From Orientallactaga sibirica (Eukaryota; Chordata; Mammalia; Rodentia; Dipodidae): DNA of 64,000 nt. Shown piece after piece: positions 1 through 10,286 of the stretch (positions are counted from its first letter, which is position 1; each line of letters opens with the position of its first letter). The position numbers were made by a program, and so were the translations under genes. The stretch spans positions 11,142,501-11,206,500 of the forward strand of contig JAEOAD010000018.1 of assembly GCA_036365145.1 (NCBI GenBank). The letters are read 5' to 3'. A model generated the notes under the pieces. That model was not told the DNA's origin. It saw nothing but the letters and a program-made list of their open reading frames with translations, and made no database searches.

Positions 1-495
1 TGCAAGAGGTCCAGTTAATTGGTTTAGTCACTTCTTGCAGGAATTCTAGGTCATAATTGGCAGTGGTAAGGGAAGCACTGGAAAATATCGTAGGTAAAGA
101 TTCTTTCCAGAGAGCAGCCCTGGCTAGAAGGGGGTCAGGTACGTAAGCCCAATATGCTTGTTGAGCCTGTGTTACTTTTAAGGTCAGGATAGCAAGTAAG
201 GATATAAACAGAGTCTCTGGTGATAGAGGCTGTTGTGAATTTCATACCAGCATGACTCCTTGCTGGCAGAGGGCCTCAATTTGGCCCCAGGTCAGCATGT
301 TTTCCTCCTGGGGGGGGGGCCTGGAACACTTTCTTTTCAGTGTCAGATAAGCCATCTCCTTGGATTTGGATGTTTTCAGCTGGGGCCCAGGCAGACCTCG
401 GCTGATCCTATGAAAATATAAGCAGATTCTCTCCCCTTGTGAGGAGAGTATTAGGTCCCGGGCAGCTACTGGTGTGCCAATGGAGGGAGATAGGG
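1..495 (-). pseudogene. env: ERV env surface-subunit N-terminal remnant (copy A, cut by window edge)
   Basis: Minus-strand reading gives a frame with LTWGQIEALCQQGVML, a stop, then in the same frame a hydrophobic signal-like stretch (LFISLLAILTLKVTQAQ) followed by AYWAYVPDPLL. A hydrophobic leader followed by a YWxYVPDPP-like motif is characteristic of class II env surface subunits. The in-frame TGA is shared by both copies. The rest is outside the window. Confidence 0.6.
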
Positions 496-1275
496 GATGT
501 TAGGAATTTTTTTTGTATATTAGCTATATTAACCATGTGAGAGAATTAAATACTAATGAGCCAATTTTAACCTTAAGATATAGTTAAAATGTTGACAAAT
601 AGGAACTTAATTAACTTTGTTGGGTACTCTAAATTTAGTCTTTTTTAACCATTATCATGACCAGATTAACATCAACAAGTTATTAAAGTTTTAAGTTTAC
701 AAACTGAATACCATAGTAACCTGCTATCAGCTAGGGCCATGCTTTTGTTAGTCTGATGTAAGCCCTAGGTTAATAATCATTTTATTGTATCTCAAAAGAT
801 CTGTAATCTGGTTAAGTGCTTTGTCTTTAACCTTCTGTTTAAGTTTACTCAATATCTTCATTTACATATTTTTATCTTACAAACTATGTAACCACTCTGT
901 AACAATCTTTTTTATCAAATAGTTACCAATATTTAAAGTTTTTCTCCAGCTTAACTTTTTAGTCAGTTTATCTCATTACTACCAGCGAAAACTTTTATTG
1001 TCTTTACCATAAGGCTTTTAATAAAAGGCCTTATGAAATATTTTTAAAGAGTAGATCAGACTAGACTTCTGAAACACATTTAAATTATGAAAGTAGATTT
1101 GAACATTATTAGAAATTTTCTAACAAATTTAGTATTGAGCACATATTTAAATTTAAATATAATTCTTGAGACTGTTTTTTTGTTAGTAGCATAGAGAGGC
1201 AAAGTGAGCTTAAAACAGTTGTAAATACTTATAAGAAGTCCACATCTACTCATAGTAATTTGGCATTTACCCATA
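496..1275. other. AT-rich non-coding block of the ERV (copy A)
   Basis: About 780 bases, strongly A+T rich, without open frame on either strand and without recognised retroviral motifs. Repeated almost unchanged at ~5222-6005 in copy B. Its origin is unknown; it behaves as filler, as in other non-autonomous ERVs. Confidence 0.6.
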
Positions 1276-1680
1276 TTTCAAAATTTTATGTGTTTGTAGT
1301 CCCAGGCTCTGCAAGCCAGGGAAGCTAAGAAAGAGCCTCTCTTTTGTGTGTGTGTTTCCCATGGAGGGTTTTGGATCTTTTCCCTCATGCTATAAGGCAG
1401 CTTTCTGATCTTGCCATTTTCAGTTTTTTTTAAAAATAAATCTATTATCTCCTTGTTTACCCTGCTGGGCGGGTGTGGCTGGAGGGTATCAGGCTGCCTG
1501 AGCCCACGTGGCATCAGCCAGGCCCCTGGAGCCTGGGCCCTGAACCCAGCTGTGAGCAGGGAGAGAAGCAGGGGGGGAGGGGCTTTTCCCCTCAGGTGTA
1601 GCTATTGTCTCCTCTGTTGCCTGTGCGTTTGCATGGCCCTGGCTCCAGAGTGGAGCGCAGTCCAGCAGCCTTTGCCTCTG

Positions 1681-1854
1681 TCAGCCTGCCATGGCTTTGG
1701 GGCATGGGCCAGCAGCCATGGCAACTGAGATTTGGAGGACTTTTTCCCAGAATAAGTTGGCCTCTTTTTGAGAGAGTTGTATGCCCCGAACTTTAAGAAA
1801 TGTCCTTAATCGGCTGATTTGGGATTCCTTTTGATGGGAGCTAGTGTTCCCCAT
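1681..1854 (-). pseudogene. Second matrix-like open frame in ERV (copy A)
   Basis: Same frame as at 6411-6584; one visible substitution in the LKVRGI stretch (GIQLSQ here, GIKLSQ in copy B). Same stop. Confidence 0.5.
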
Positions 1855-2343
1855 GATAGAGAAAGTCCAGAAACGCCAAGACCAGAGGGCAACATTCCTG
1901 GCTACAAATAGCACAGGGGATTCCCCAAACGGCTTGATGTAAGCCTGTCTGCAAGTTTAAGAGTCCAGCAACCACCCTAGAGGCCTTTACTGGTCGATGC
2001 ATTACTGGTTTGTCGATCATGAAGAGAAACAGATAGATGGTTGTTGCCAATGCCCAAATGGGCTGTCGGGATTCGAACAGTGAGCTCGGGGCCTTCAGTC
2101 AATGCCGGAGTGTAGCCCCAGCCAAAAGACCTCAGTTGCCCTGTCACTTTGTTTCAAATCCACGTGATGGCACGAACCGAAAATAAAGAATGAAAAAAGA
2201 GGATAGTTTCTGGGAGAGAGATCTGCCTTTCTCTGATGGAGAAAGGGGAAGCCTGCCTTCCTTCATACTGAACCTTGCCAGCCCTCAATGGGGAGGCGGC
2301 CACTGGGGGCCGTTAGCCCCAGGGGGAGGATGACCCCAAGGGG

Positions 2344-2466
2344 TCACTCACCTATTAACCACGCATCCAGAAAGTCCCTGTTTTTCTTAACCCGAGTTCC
2401 TCGTGTCTTGAGGGACTCTTTGAGACCCTTAAGAAACAAATCATGTTTGCTCAATGCTTGTCCCAT
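2344..2466 (-). pseudogene. gag: ERV gag start, 40-codon stub (copy A)
   Basis: Same stub as at 7070-7192 with the same stop; see there. Both copies therefore carried the truncation before they became a tandem. Confidence 0.75.
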
Positions 2467-2635
2467 AATTGTGTTGCTCTTTCTTACCTTTAATGGATCA
2501 GTCTCACAGACGGGTGACTCTGCGGCAATCACAATGCAGACCTTTTCTCACTTCTTGGCTGAAGTGGTGATCCAATGTTTAGTGGTCGACCCGTCTTTGA
2601 GAGCGACGTTCTCTCGTATCCAAGCCTTACACCCA

Positions 2636-2653
2636 GCCCCACGTTGGGCGCCA
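2636..2653 (-). other. ERV primer binding site, tRNA-Lys type (copy A)
   Basis: Identical 18 bases to the site at 7362-7379, two bases after the shared LTR. Confidence 0.92.
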
Positions 2654-2655
2654 GT

Positions 2656-2996
2656 TGCCCCGGCCTGCGGGGTCTATCAATGGAGACCTGGGGTAGGGGA
2701 TGAGAGAACGAAGGGAGACAAGAGACACGAAGAAACGAGAGCAAGACAGATGGTCTGATCAAGCTCTGAAAAAGTTTATTTCGCAGTTACAATTTAAGCT
2801 GTGACAATGAGGAAGTTCATTCGGGGTCATGGGGGAGATAAGGGTGGGGTACATTCCAGTGGTCAGGTGTTAATCTTAGTTCCTGGATCTGGCAGTTAAG
2901 GTATTTTCTCCACCCATAATTGTTTCTTCACTTGTGGTTATCAAGATGTTCTGTTATCTTTCATGAGGAACTAGGCTAAGGCCTTGGCCCCTGGCA
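2656..2996 (-). repeat. ERV LTR shared by the two internal units
   Basis: 341 bases, minus strand beginning TGCCAGGGGCC and ending GGGGCA. AATAAA is at 2775-2780. It has a polypurine tract directly before it, so it acts as 3' LTR of copy B, and a primer site directly after it, so it acts as 5' LTR of copy A. Confidence 0.9.
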
Positions 2997-3010
2997 TCTC
3001 CTCCCTTTTT
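2997..3010 (-). other. ERV polypurine tract
   Basis: Minus strand AAAAAGGGAGGAGA directly before the LTR start TGCC, the plus-strand primer site of reverse transcription. Confidence 0.85.
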
Positions 3011-3352
3011 ACAATTTAGATAAGGCAGGCAAGTGAAGGTGAGGGATAGGGGATCTCATCAATAGATGAATGGGCCTTAACCAGAGGGGGGAAGCATTGA
3101 CCTGATCCTCCCAGAGTCATTTGAAACCGTGTCTTTTTTGGGGAGGAGAGGGCTATTATGGCCGTGAAGGATGTTGACTGTTTTAACTGGCCATCCTGAG
3201 AAACAAGAATTTAACACCAACCTCTATGCCATCAGGTTTGCTTCTCGGGGGACTCAGAAGCAGACTATAGGGTCCTCCCCCTGCAGTGCTTAGCCTTGCA
3301 CCCCCTTGCTGGTGCCCATGCACGCCAAGGCTGGCGCGCATAAATCTGAGTT

Positions 3353-3713
3353 TTATGCAGCTCCTAAAGGAGGTCCATCACCTTCAGGTTCAGCCAAGCC
3401 TCTGTCAGCCAAATCAAGTCTGTGGTAATATACCTGTATGGGTTTTGATGCCATGGAGTCAATTTGTTGTTTTATAAAGCCAGTAAGCCTGTTAAAGATA
3501 AATGGTCCCAAGGCAATTACTAGCAAGAGACTGACCAGGGGTCCCATAAGGGGCATTAAAAGGGAGAACATGGAGGATTTCCACCAATTGTCGCGGCGCT
3601 GGAAAATTTTTGTTTTTGTAATTCAACACTGAGCTTATGTAACTGTTGAACCCTGGTTTCTACTAGACAGATTCGTTAAGATAGAAGCAACACTCCTCTT
3701 TTAAAAACAAGCA
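3353..3713 (-). pseudogene. env: ERV env transmembrane-subunit remnant (copy B)
   Basis: At 3687-3713 the minus strand encodes CLFLKEECC, the CX6CC motif of gamma/D-type transmembrane subunits. A stop follows within 10 codons and a frame change comes before the open stretch 3353-3571. That stretch carries a hydrophobic anchor (LMPLMGPLVSLLLVIALGPF) and a cytosolic tail. Broken by at least one stop and one frameshift, so not a functional fusion protein. Confidence 0.75.
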
Positions 3714-3719
3714 GGTACC

Positions 3720-4740
3720 ACCCTTTTTCTGCAGTTAGGAGGTCCAAGGTAGTAGCAGGGTGCCTTCTGTAAGGCAACTTGGGAAAATCTGGGAGAAACT
3801 GTTTGGAAAATACTTTTTGCAATGTGCTTTCTAAGGCATCAAAAATCCTTTTGCAGCCTGCAGGCCTCCATGGCCAGATACTTTTGTAAACTTTGTAAAG
3901 CTTGCTAAGTGGTTATGAAGGGAATATCCCAAGGGATTTTCAAGCTAGACCAGCAGCCACAGTCCCATTGTAGGATAAAGAGAGATGAATTGATAATTTG
4001 CATGACAAAACATTGCATTTGTTCTAAGATTGGCAACCTGTCTTCCTAAATACATAAGCATCATTTAGAGCATCTAAGTTTTAACAGCTTTTATCAATAT
4101 CTATCAGTGATGAAAAAACTGGTTTAATCAGTCCATTAACATGATCAAGATCTGTTTATCGATTGTTTAAGGGATACTGATGCATATGGTGGAAGAGGCG
4201 ATGAGAGTAGCAGCAATGATTGACACAAGTAGCCATTTTATTGAAATTTTTTCTGAGAAAGCAATCTTTTGAGCTTTTGGAACACTTGAGCTCCTAAGGC
4301 ATCAAAAATCCTTTTGCACCTTAGCAGGATCAGTCATTTTGACTGGCGACTAATGAAATAACAGATATTTCATTTGTAAAACTTTGTAGTAATCTATACT
4401 GTGTAAGATTAAAATTGATACAATTTGATAATACACTGAGTACAACTAAGATAGTAAATTTTGTTTGGTGATTGATTCAGGCCCAAGTCAAATTGATAGG
4501 ATAAAGACAGTAATAAACTTAAAATGATTTTCTTTTACAGAACAATTGCTTTTAATTCTGGTTGAGGCCTGTCTTGGAGACTCAAGATAACAGCATCTCT
4601 CATTGTTTACTTTCTTGGGGACCCTAACAAATTATATTTATTTTATCAATATACCATCTGTAATTAATGGGTGGTTTGGATATATTAAATAACATCCCTC
4701 ATGATACCTATTGCTTGAAAAGCAGATCAGTGGCTCTGCT
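3720..4740. other. Non-coding internal ERV region upstream of env TM (copy B)
   Basis: About 1 kb without a supported gene. It contains two short related blocks sharing the motif CTAAGGCATCAAAAATCC (near 3830 and 4295). No pol domain was seen. Copy A's equivalent lies outside the window. Confidence 0.5.
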
Positions 4741-5225
4741 GCAAGAGGTCCAGTTAATTGGTTTAGTCACTTCTTGCAGAATTCTAGGTCATAATTGGCA
4801 GTGGTAAGGGAAGCACTGGAAAATATCGTAGGTAAAGATTCTTTCCAGAGAGCAGCCCTGGCTAGCAATGATTTCAAGTAGCCATTTTATTGAATGTTAC
4901 TTTTAAGGTCAGGATAGCAAGCAATCTGTTGAGTCTGCTGTGAAGAGGCTGTTGAGAATCTCATACCAGCATGACTCCTTGCTGGCAGAGGGCCTCAATT
5001 TGGCCCCAGGTCAGCATGTTTTTCCTCCTGGGGGCCTGGAACACTTTCTTTTCAGTGTCAGATAAGCCATCTCCTTGGATTTGGATGTTTTCAGCTGGGG
5101 CCCAGGCAGACCTGGGCTGATCCTATGAAAATATAAGCAGATTCTCTCCCCCTTGTGAGGAGGATATTAGGTCCCAGGCAGCTACTGGTGTGCCAATGGA
5201 AGGAGATAGGGGATGTTAGGAATTT
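4741..5225 (-). pseudogene. env: ERV env surface-subunit N-terminal remnant (copy B, rearranged)
   Basis: Counterpart of 1-495. Bases ~4866-4945 are replaced or rearranged relative to copy A, which removes most of the signal-like stretch and the AYWAYVPDP motif. The frame closes soon after 4741 (ATDLLFKQ then stop). Confidence 0.55.
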
Positions 5226-6410
5226 TTTTGTATATTAGCTATATTAACCATGTGAGATAATTAAATACTAATGAGCCAATTTTAACCTTAAGATATAGTT
5301 AAAATGTTGACAAATAGGAACTTAATTAACTTTGTTGGGTACTCTAAATTTAGTCTTTTTTAACCATTATCATGACCAGATTAACATCAACAAGTTATTA
5401 AAGTTTTAAGTTTACAAACTGAATACCATAGTAACCTGCTATCAGCTAGGGCCATGCTTTTGTTAGTCTGATGTAAGCCCTAGGTTAATAATCATTTTAT
5501 TGTATCTCAAAAGATCTGTAATCTGGTTAAGTGCTTTGTCTTTAACCTTCTGTTTAAGTTTACTCAATATCTTCATTTACATATTTTTATCTTACAAACT
5601 ATGTAACCACTCTGTAACAATCTTTTTTATCAAATAGTTACCAATATTTAAAGTTTTTTCTCCAGCTTAACTTTTTTAGTCAGTTTATCTCATTACTACC
5701 AGCGAAAACTTTTATTGTCTTTACCATAAGGCTTTTAATAAAAGGCCTTATGAAATATTTTTAAAGAGTAGATCAGACTTGACTTCTGAAACACATTTTT
5801 TAAATTATGAAAGTAGATTTGAACATTATTAGAAATTTTCTAACAAATTTAGTATTGAGCACATATTTAAATTTAAATATAATTCTGTTTTTTGTTTTTT
5901 GTTAGTAGTCCCAGAAAAGCATAGAGAGGCAAAGTGAGCTTAAAACAGTTGTAAATACTTATAAGAAGTCCACATCTACTCATAGTAATTTGGCATTTAC
6001 CCATATTTCGAAATTTTATGTGTTTGTAGTCCCAGGCTCTGCAAGCCAGGGAAGCTAAGAAAGAGCCTCTCTTTTGTGTGTGTGTTTCCCATGGAGGGTT
6101 TTGGATCTTTTCCCTCATGCTATAAGGCAGCTTTCTGATCTTGCCATTTTCAGTTTTTTTAAAAAATAAATCTATTATCTCCTTGTTTACCCTGCTGGGC
6201 GGGTGTGGCTGGAGGGTATCAGGCTGCCTGAGCCCACGTGGCATCAGCCAGGCCCCTGGAGCCTGGGCCCTGAACCCAGCTGTGAGCAGGGAGAGAAGCA
6301 GGGGGGGAGGGGCTTTTCCCCTCAGGTGTAGCTATTGTCTCCTCTGTTGCCTGTGCGTTTGCATGGCCCTGGCTCCAGAGTGGAGCGCAGTCCAGCAGCC
6401 TTTGCCTCTG

Positions 6411-6584
6411 TCAGCCTGCCATGGCTTTGGGGCATGGGCCAGCAGCCATGGCGACTGAGATCTGGAGGACTTTTTCCCAGAATAAGTTGGCCTCTTTTTG
6501 AGAGAGTTTTATGCCCCTAACTTTAAGAAATGTCCTTAATCGGCTGATTTGGGATTCCTTTTGATGGGAGCTAGTGTTCCCCAT
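6411..6584 (-). pseudogene. Second matrix-like open frame in ERV (copy B)
   Basis: Starts MGNTSSHQKESQISRLRTFL and contains LKVRGI and ANLFWEKVLQIS, again the pattern of a class II gag matrix N-terminus but different from the stub nearer the primer site. It ends after 57 residues. Either the element was assembled from two gag-bearing parents or this is another gag segment. It was identified by pattern only. Confidence 0.5.
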
Positions 6585-7069
6585 GATAGAGAAAGTCCAG
6601 AAACGCCAAGACCAGAGGGCAACATTCCTGGCTACAAATAGCACAGGGGATTCCCCAAAGGGCTTGACATAAGCCTGTCCGCAAGTTTAAGAGTCCGGCA
6701 ACTGCCCTAGAGGCCTTTACTGGTCGATGCATTACCGGTTTGTCGATCATGAAGAGAAATAGATAGATGGTTGTTGCCAATGCCCAAATGGGCTGTCGGG
6801 ATTCGAACAGTGAGCTCGGGGCCTTCAGTCAATGCCGGAGTGTAGCCCCAGCCAAAAGACCTCAGTTGCCCTGTCACTTTGTTTCAAATCCACGTGATGG
6901 CACGAACCGAAAATAAAGAATGAAAAAAGAGGATAGTTTCTGAGAGATCTGCCTTTCTCTGATGGAGAAAGGGGAAGCCTGCCTTTCTTCATACTGAACC
7001 TTGCCAGCCCTCAATGGGGATGCGGCCACTGGGGGCCGTTAGCCCCAGGGGGAGGATGTCCCCAAGGGG

Positions 7070-7192
7070 TCACTCACCTATTAACCACGCATCCAGAAAG
7101 TCCCTGTTTTTCTTAACCCGAGTTCCTCGTGTCTTGAGGGACTCTTTGAGACCCTTAAGAAACAAATCATGTTTGCTCAATGCTTGTCCCAT
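7070..7192 (-). pseudogene. gag: ERV gag start, 40-codon stub (copy B)
   Basis: Begins MGQALSKHDLFLKGLKESLK about 170 bases after the primer site. Myristoylation-type MG and the pattern LKESLKTRG are typical of betaretroviral matrix protein. After about 33 residues the similarity ends and the frame stops at 40 codons, probably at the edge of a large internal deletion. A GT-type splice context lies just upstream (AAAG|GTAAGA). The 40 residues are identical in copy A. Confidence 0.75.
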
Positions 7193-7361
7193 AATTGTGT
7201 TGCTCTTTCTTACCTTTAATGGATCAGTCTCACAGACGGGTGACTCTGCGGCAATCACAATGCAGACCTTTTCTCACTTCTTGGCTGAAGTGGTGATCCA
7301 ATGTTTAGCGGTCGACCCTTCTTTGAGAGCGACGTTCTCTCGGATCCAAGCCTTACACCCA

Positions 7362-7379
7362 GCCCCACGTTGGGCGCCA
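7362..7379 (-). other. ERV primer binding site, tRNA-Lys type
   Basis: Minus strand TGGCGCCCAACGTGGGGC, the standard lysine-tRNA primer site of betaretroviruses, two bases after the LTR end. Confidence 0.92.
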
Positions 7380-7381
7380 GT

Positions 7382-7722
7382 TGCCCCGGCCCGCAGGGTC
7401 TATCAATGGAGACCTGGGGTAGGGGATGAGAGAATGAAGGGGGACAAGAGACACGAAGAAACGAGAGCAAGACAGATGGTCTGATCAAGCTCTGAAAAAG
7501 TTTATTTCGCAGTTACAATTTAAGCTGTGACAATGAGGAAGTTCATTCGGGGTCATGGGGGAGATAAGGGTGGGGTACATTCCAGTGGTCAGGTGTTAAT
7601 CTTAGTTCCTGGATCTGGCAGTTAAGGTATTTTCTCCACCCATAATTGTTTCTTCACTTGTGGTTATCAAGATGTTCTGTTATCTTTCATGAGGTACTAG
7701 GCTAAGGCCTTGGCCCCCAGCA
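7382..7722 (-). repeat. ERV 5' LTR (copy B)
   Basis: 341 bases, minus strand beginning TGCTGGGGGCC and ending GGGGCA, with the usual TG...CA ends. AATAAA is at 7501-7506 (minus). It is followed after AC by the primer binding site. It differs from the other LTR at about 7 positions, including both terminal-region differences. Confidence 0.9.
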
Positions 7723-7772
7723 TTGGCCCCCGGCAGGAGGCCACAGTGAAGTGGTAAAGGTTGAATGTCAAA

Positions 7773-8054
7773 CTAATTCTTCCAAGGGATATTTAGTCTT
7801 TCAGTCCCCCCACCTTTTTTTTTTTTGGTTAAACCTTCTGGTTTTCCTAATAATTCATTTCCTTCTCTGGAGAATGAAAATTCATGTTTACTTTCATTTT
7901 CAGAGCTTGAACTGGAATCATAGGAACTATCAGTGTCCTGTTTAAAACCTTTAAAAGTTCTAAACTCTGTTTTAGTGGATAAGATTTTCTCTGCCTCTGA
8001 TTCATTTTCATACACATATAGAGATTTTCCATCTTCTGAATTAACTTTATGCAT
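7773..8054 (-). pseudogene. gag: Older ERV gag, acidic/Ser-rich linker remnant
   Basis: 93 codons continuing gag after a stop or frame break. It is rich in Glu, Asp and Ser, with a run of SSSSS, like the phosphoprotein region between matrix and capsid. No capsid or zinc knuckle follows before the junction with the young LTR at 7722. Confidence 0.5.
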
Positions 8055-8112
8055 CTTTTGAGAACTTTCAGATTAGAGGCTCTAATGCCAGGGCAATAAA
8101 ATTACATAAAGA

Positions 8113-8352
8113 CTAAACCCTTAAAGTAATTGTTTCTCCTCTCTGATGAGCATGCCAGAAAGCTTGTATGATTTGTTTCCATACTTTCAAATTAAGACAA
8201 GCCCTTCCTGAAGGATGAAACCAATAACAATGTTTATGGATCAAAGTAAAAAGTTCATTAAAACAAGAGCATTTCACTTCCACTCCTGGGCTATGCAAGA
8301 GCTCCTGCACTATTTCTGTACATTCTTGCTGGAGTGAGTGGAAATTCCCCAT
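8113..8352 (-). pseudogene. gag: Older ERV gag matrix remnant
   Basis: 79 codons starting MGNFHSLQQECTEIVQELLH. Includes HCYWFHPSG and LNLKVWKQI, which match the conserved (C)PWFPEEG...LDLxxWKRV pattern of betaretroviral matrix. The frame stops after RGETITLRV, earlier than a full gag. Weakly similar to the young ERV stubs, so a different family. Confidence 0.7.
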
Positions 8353-8444
8353 GACTCTGCACTTAATGCCAAAAGTTTTGCTTACTTCAAAGCATACTTA
8401 CCCCTTTTGGTCTGCCTCTGCTGAAAAGAAGCTTACTTCTTCTT

Positions 8445-8462
8445 GCTCCATGTTGGGCATTA
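8445..8462 (-). other. Decayed tRNA-Lys primer binding site of the older ERV
   Basis: Minus strand TAATGCCCAACATGGAGC against the intact TGGCGCCCAACGTGGGGC. Two of the changes remove CpG, as expected after methylation-driven decay. Confidence 0.6.
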
Positions 8463-8900
8463 AGATGAAGGTGTTCGGGTATGGGGTGCAGAAGAAGAAA
8501 CGTATGCAGAGTTGGTGCAGAGGATCTGAAAGTCATGAGCCATCAGATGCTCTCAACTCCCCAGAGTTTGCTTTTATTCACTTCACAAGATCATGTCAGA
8601 ACAGTCATAGTGTGTCACAAATACAACTGTAAAATAATATGGTTTTGATTAGTTAGCCTTTTTTAAACAAAAAGCACTCTGTATGAGTACTAACAGAATG
8701 ATTATACTCAGAGTGACCTCAGTTCCAGCAAGATGTTCTCAAGAATAAACAAGAACAGGTTTCTCTGAGGTTTGCCTTCTGGTTACACTGTGTGCAGTGC
8801 CTTGTTTTCTCCATGAAATCAAGCTTGAAGGTTGAGAGCCATGTATTTATTAGCTCATCGCAATGATATAGCAATTCTGCCACTCGTGCAATGGGTTCAA

Positions 8901-10070
8901 ATCAGGTCTCCATCTCATGCCCTAGATTTGAAGTTGCCTACCATGAGAGGCAGTGTCTAACAGCGAAGGAAGACTAGTGCTTGTCTTTCATCTAACAGAT
9001 ATAACATGCCACTTCTCTGCTGCCATCTGGTGGCTGCCACTGGCATGTGGAGGTATGTGACACCTTACCTGATTTGAGAGTGGCAGCTAGCACTTGAGAA
9101 GTTATGTTGTGTTTTTCACCATGTGGTTTACTTGCTGCACTATCTAGAACACATGGATACCAAGGTGGCCCCATGGATGAGACAGTTGCCGTTACCTGCC
9201 CTTAGCATTCTCAGGCAGGGGGCCCCCACAACTGGTACAGTGAACTTTGTGACTTGACTTAAAAAGTTATTGTTACCAGCTTTGTGACCTACACACCTCA
9301 GGGAATGATGCAAACATTAAATGTACCTTATCTCAAGGGGAATTTTGCCTTTGGTAGGGTTCAGAGAAAATCAGGCTAGAAGAGGAAAAGGTTCATATAG
9401 ACAGTTTGGTAGAGGACATCATTGAACTTGGCACTCCCCCTTCCCCCGCCATTCCATAACCATCTACAAAGAAGGTCAGGGTGCAGGAGGGCAATCAACT
9501 GGTGAAGGGAGAGGGAGCGGGTACAATGCTACCAAGAAAAGAAACACCTAGTGCCAGAGGAAACAACACCTGTTACATTTCAGCATATAATCCAATTTCA
9601 GGTGATTTTTTTAATAGAATGAATGAATAGTACATTTTAATACTTTTCTTATGTAACATATTACTATCCCAGTAGTGTTTGGTCTAAAGACTTCCCTTCT
9701 TTTTCTCTTTGAAAGAATGTGGGGACCACCAAGAAGGAAGAATGGGGAAGGGAAAGGATGAGAGGGTGACTATGAACAAAATATAGTGACATATATATGT
9801 GAAAGTGTCACAATGAAACTCTTGCATTTACCAAAATAATTAAGTTAGAAGTTGAGAAATTTAACTTTTTTATCTCTAGAAATTATATATAGAGCAATTG
9901 TACCAAAAGGCCTATGGCATGACTTTTCCCATCTTAACCATCCTGAGTGTGCAGTGCAGCAGCATTCATTACATTCATGTTGATTTGCTCCACCCTGACC
10001 TCCATCTTTTCACCTTACAAAACTAAAACTCTATAAATACTAAACTTTAAATTCTTTCAAAAATATTTTA
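8901..10070. other. Intergenic, no gene seen
   Basis: Downstream flank of PROM1. Bases ~9600-9840 read like an L1 3' UTR (G/A-rich stretch followed by CACAATGAAACTC...). Nothing else recognised. Confidence 0.5.
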
Positions 10071-10275
10071 GGGGGATGGAGGGATGGCTTAGCTGTTAAG
10101 GCATTTGCCTGCAAAGCCAAAGGACCCAGGTCTGACTCCCCAGGACCCACGTTAACCAGGTGCACAAGGGGGTACACGCGTCTGAAGTTCATTTGTTAGT
10201 GGCTGGAGGCCCTGGCATGCCCATTCTCTCTCTCTCTCTCCTTTCTCTGTCAAATAAATAAAAATAAAACATAAA
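10071..10275 (+). repeat. DIP-like tRNA-derived SINE
   Basis: Head GGATGGCTTAG...TTAAGGC, box B-like region, body with CCCTGGCATGCCCATTCTC, (CT)n and A-rich (AAATAAA) tail. This general structure is shared by all DIP-like copies listed in this window. Confidence 0.85.
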
Positions 10276-10286
10276 AAATATTTTTA

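Larger units (their letters stand above)
1..7722 (-). mobile_element. Tandem class II (betaretrovirus-like) endogenous retrovirus, non-autonomous, internal-LTR-internal-LTR
   Basis: Bases 1-2996 repeat at 4741-7722 with high identity. In minus-strand order the layout is LTR (7382-7722), lysine primer site, internal ~4.35 kb, polypurine tract, LTR (2656-2996), lysine primer site and a second internal part leaving the window at base 1. The internal parts contain gag-start stubs, env pieces and long AT-rich non-coding stretches. No protease, reverse transcriptase or integrase motif was found, so it cannot move on its own. LTRs differing by about 2% point to a recent insertion. The left end and any third LTR are outside the window. 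Confidence 0.9.
7723..8900 (-). mobile_element. Older class II ERV fragment: LTR, decayed primer site, gag
   Basis: In minus order there is LTR-like sequence with AATAAA (plus-strand TTTATT near 8573). Next come a decayed lysine primer site at 8445-8462 and a gag start at 8352. The element is then cut where the young ERV begins. The outer LTR boundary (~8800-9000) could not be fixed. Confidence 0.65.

Noticed and set aside
1411..1728. 105-codon plus-strand frame, repeated at 6141-6458
   Set aside because: Antisense to the second matrix-like frame and neighbouring GC-rich ERV DNA; no recognisable domain.
2051..2110. tRNA-like GTTCGAATCCC box on the minus strand inside the ERV
   Set aside because: Flanking bases do not form a T stem or acceptor stem; no full cloverleaf can be drawn.
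2288..2758. 156-codon plus-strand frame, repeated at 7014-7484
   Set aside because: Antisense to the ERV primer site, leader and gag start; conserved only because the ERV copies are nearly identical.
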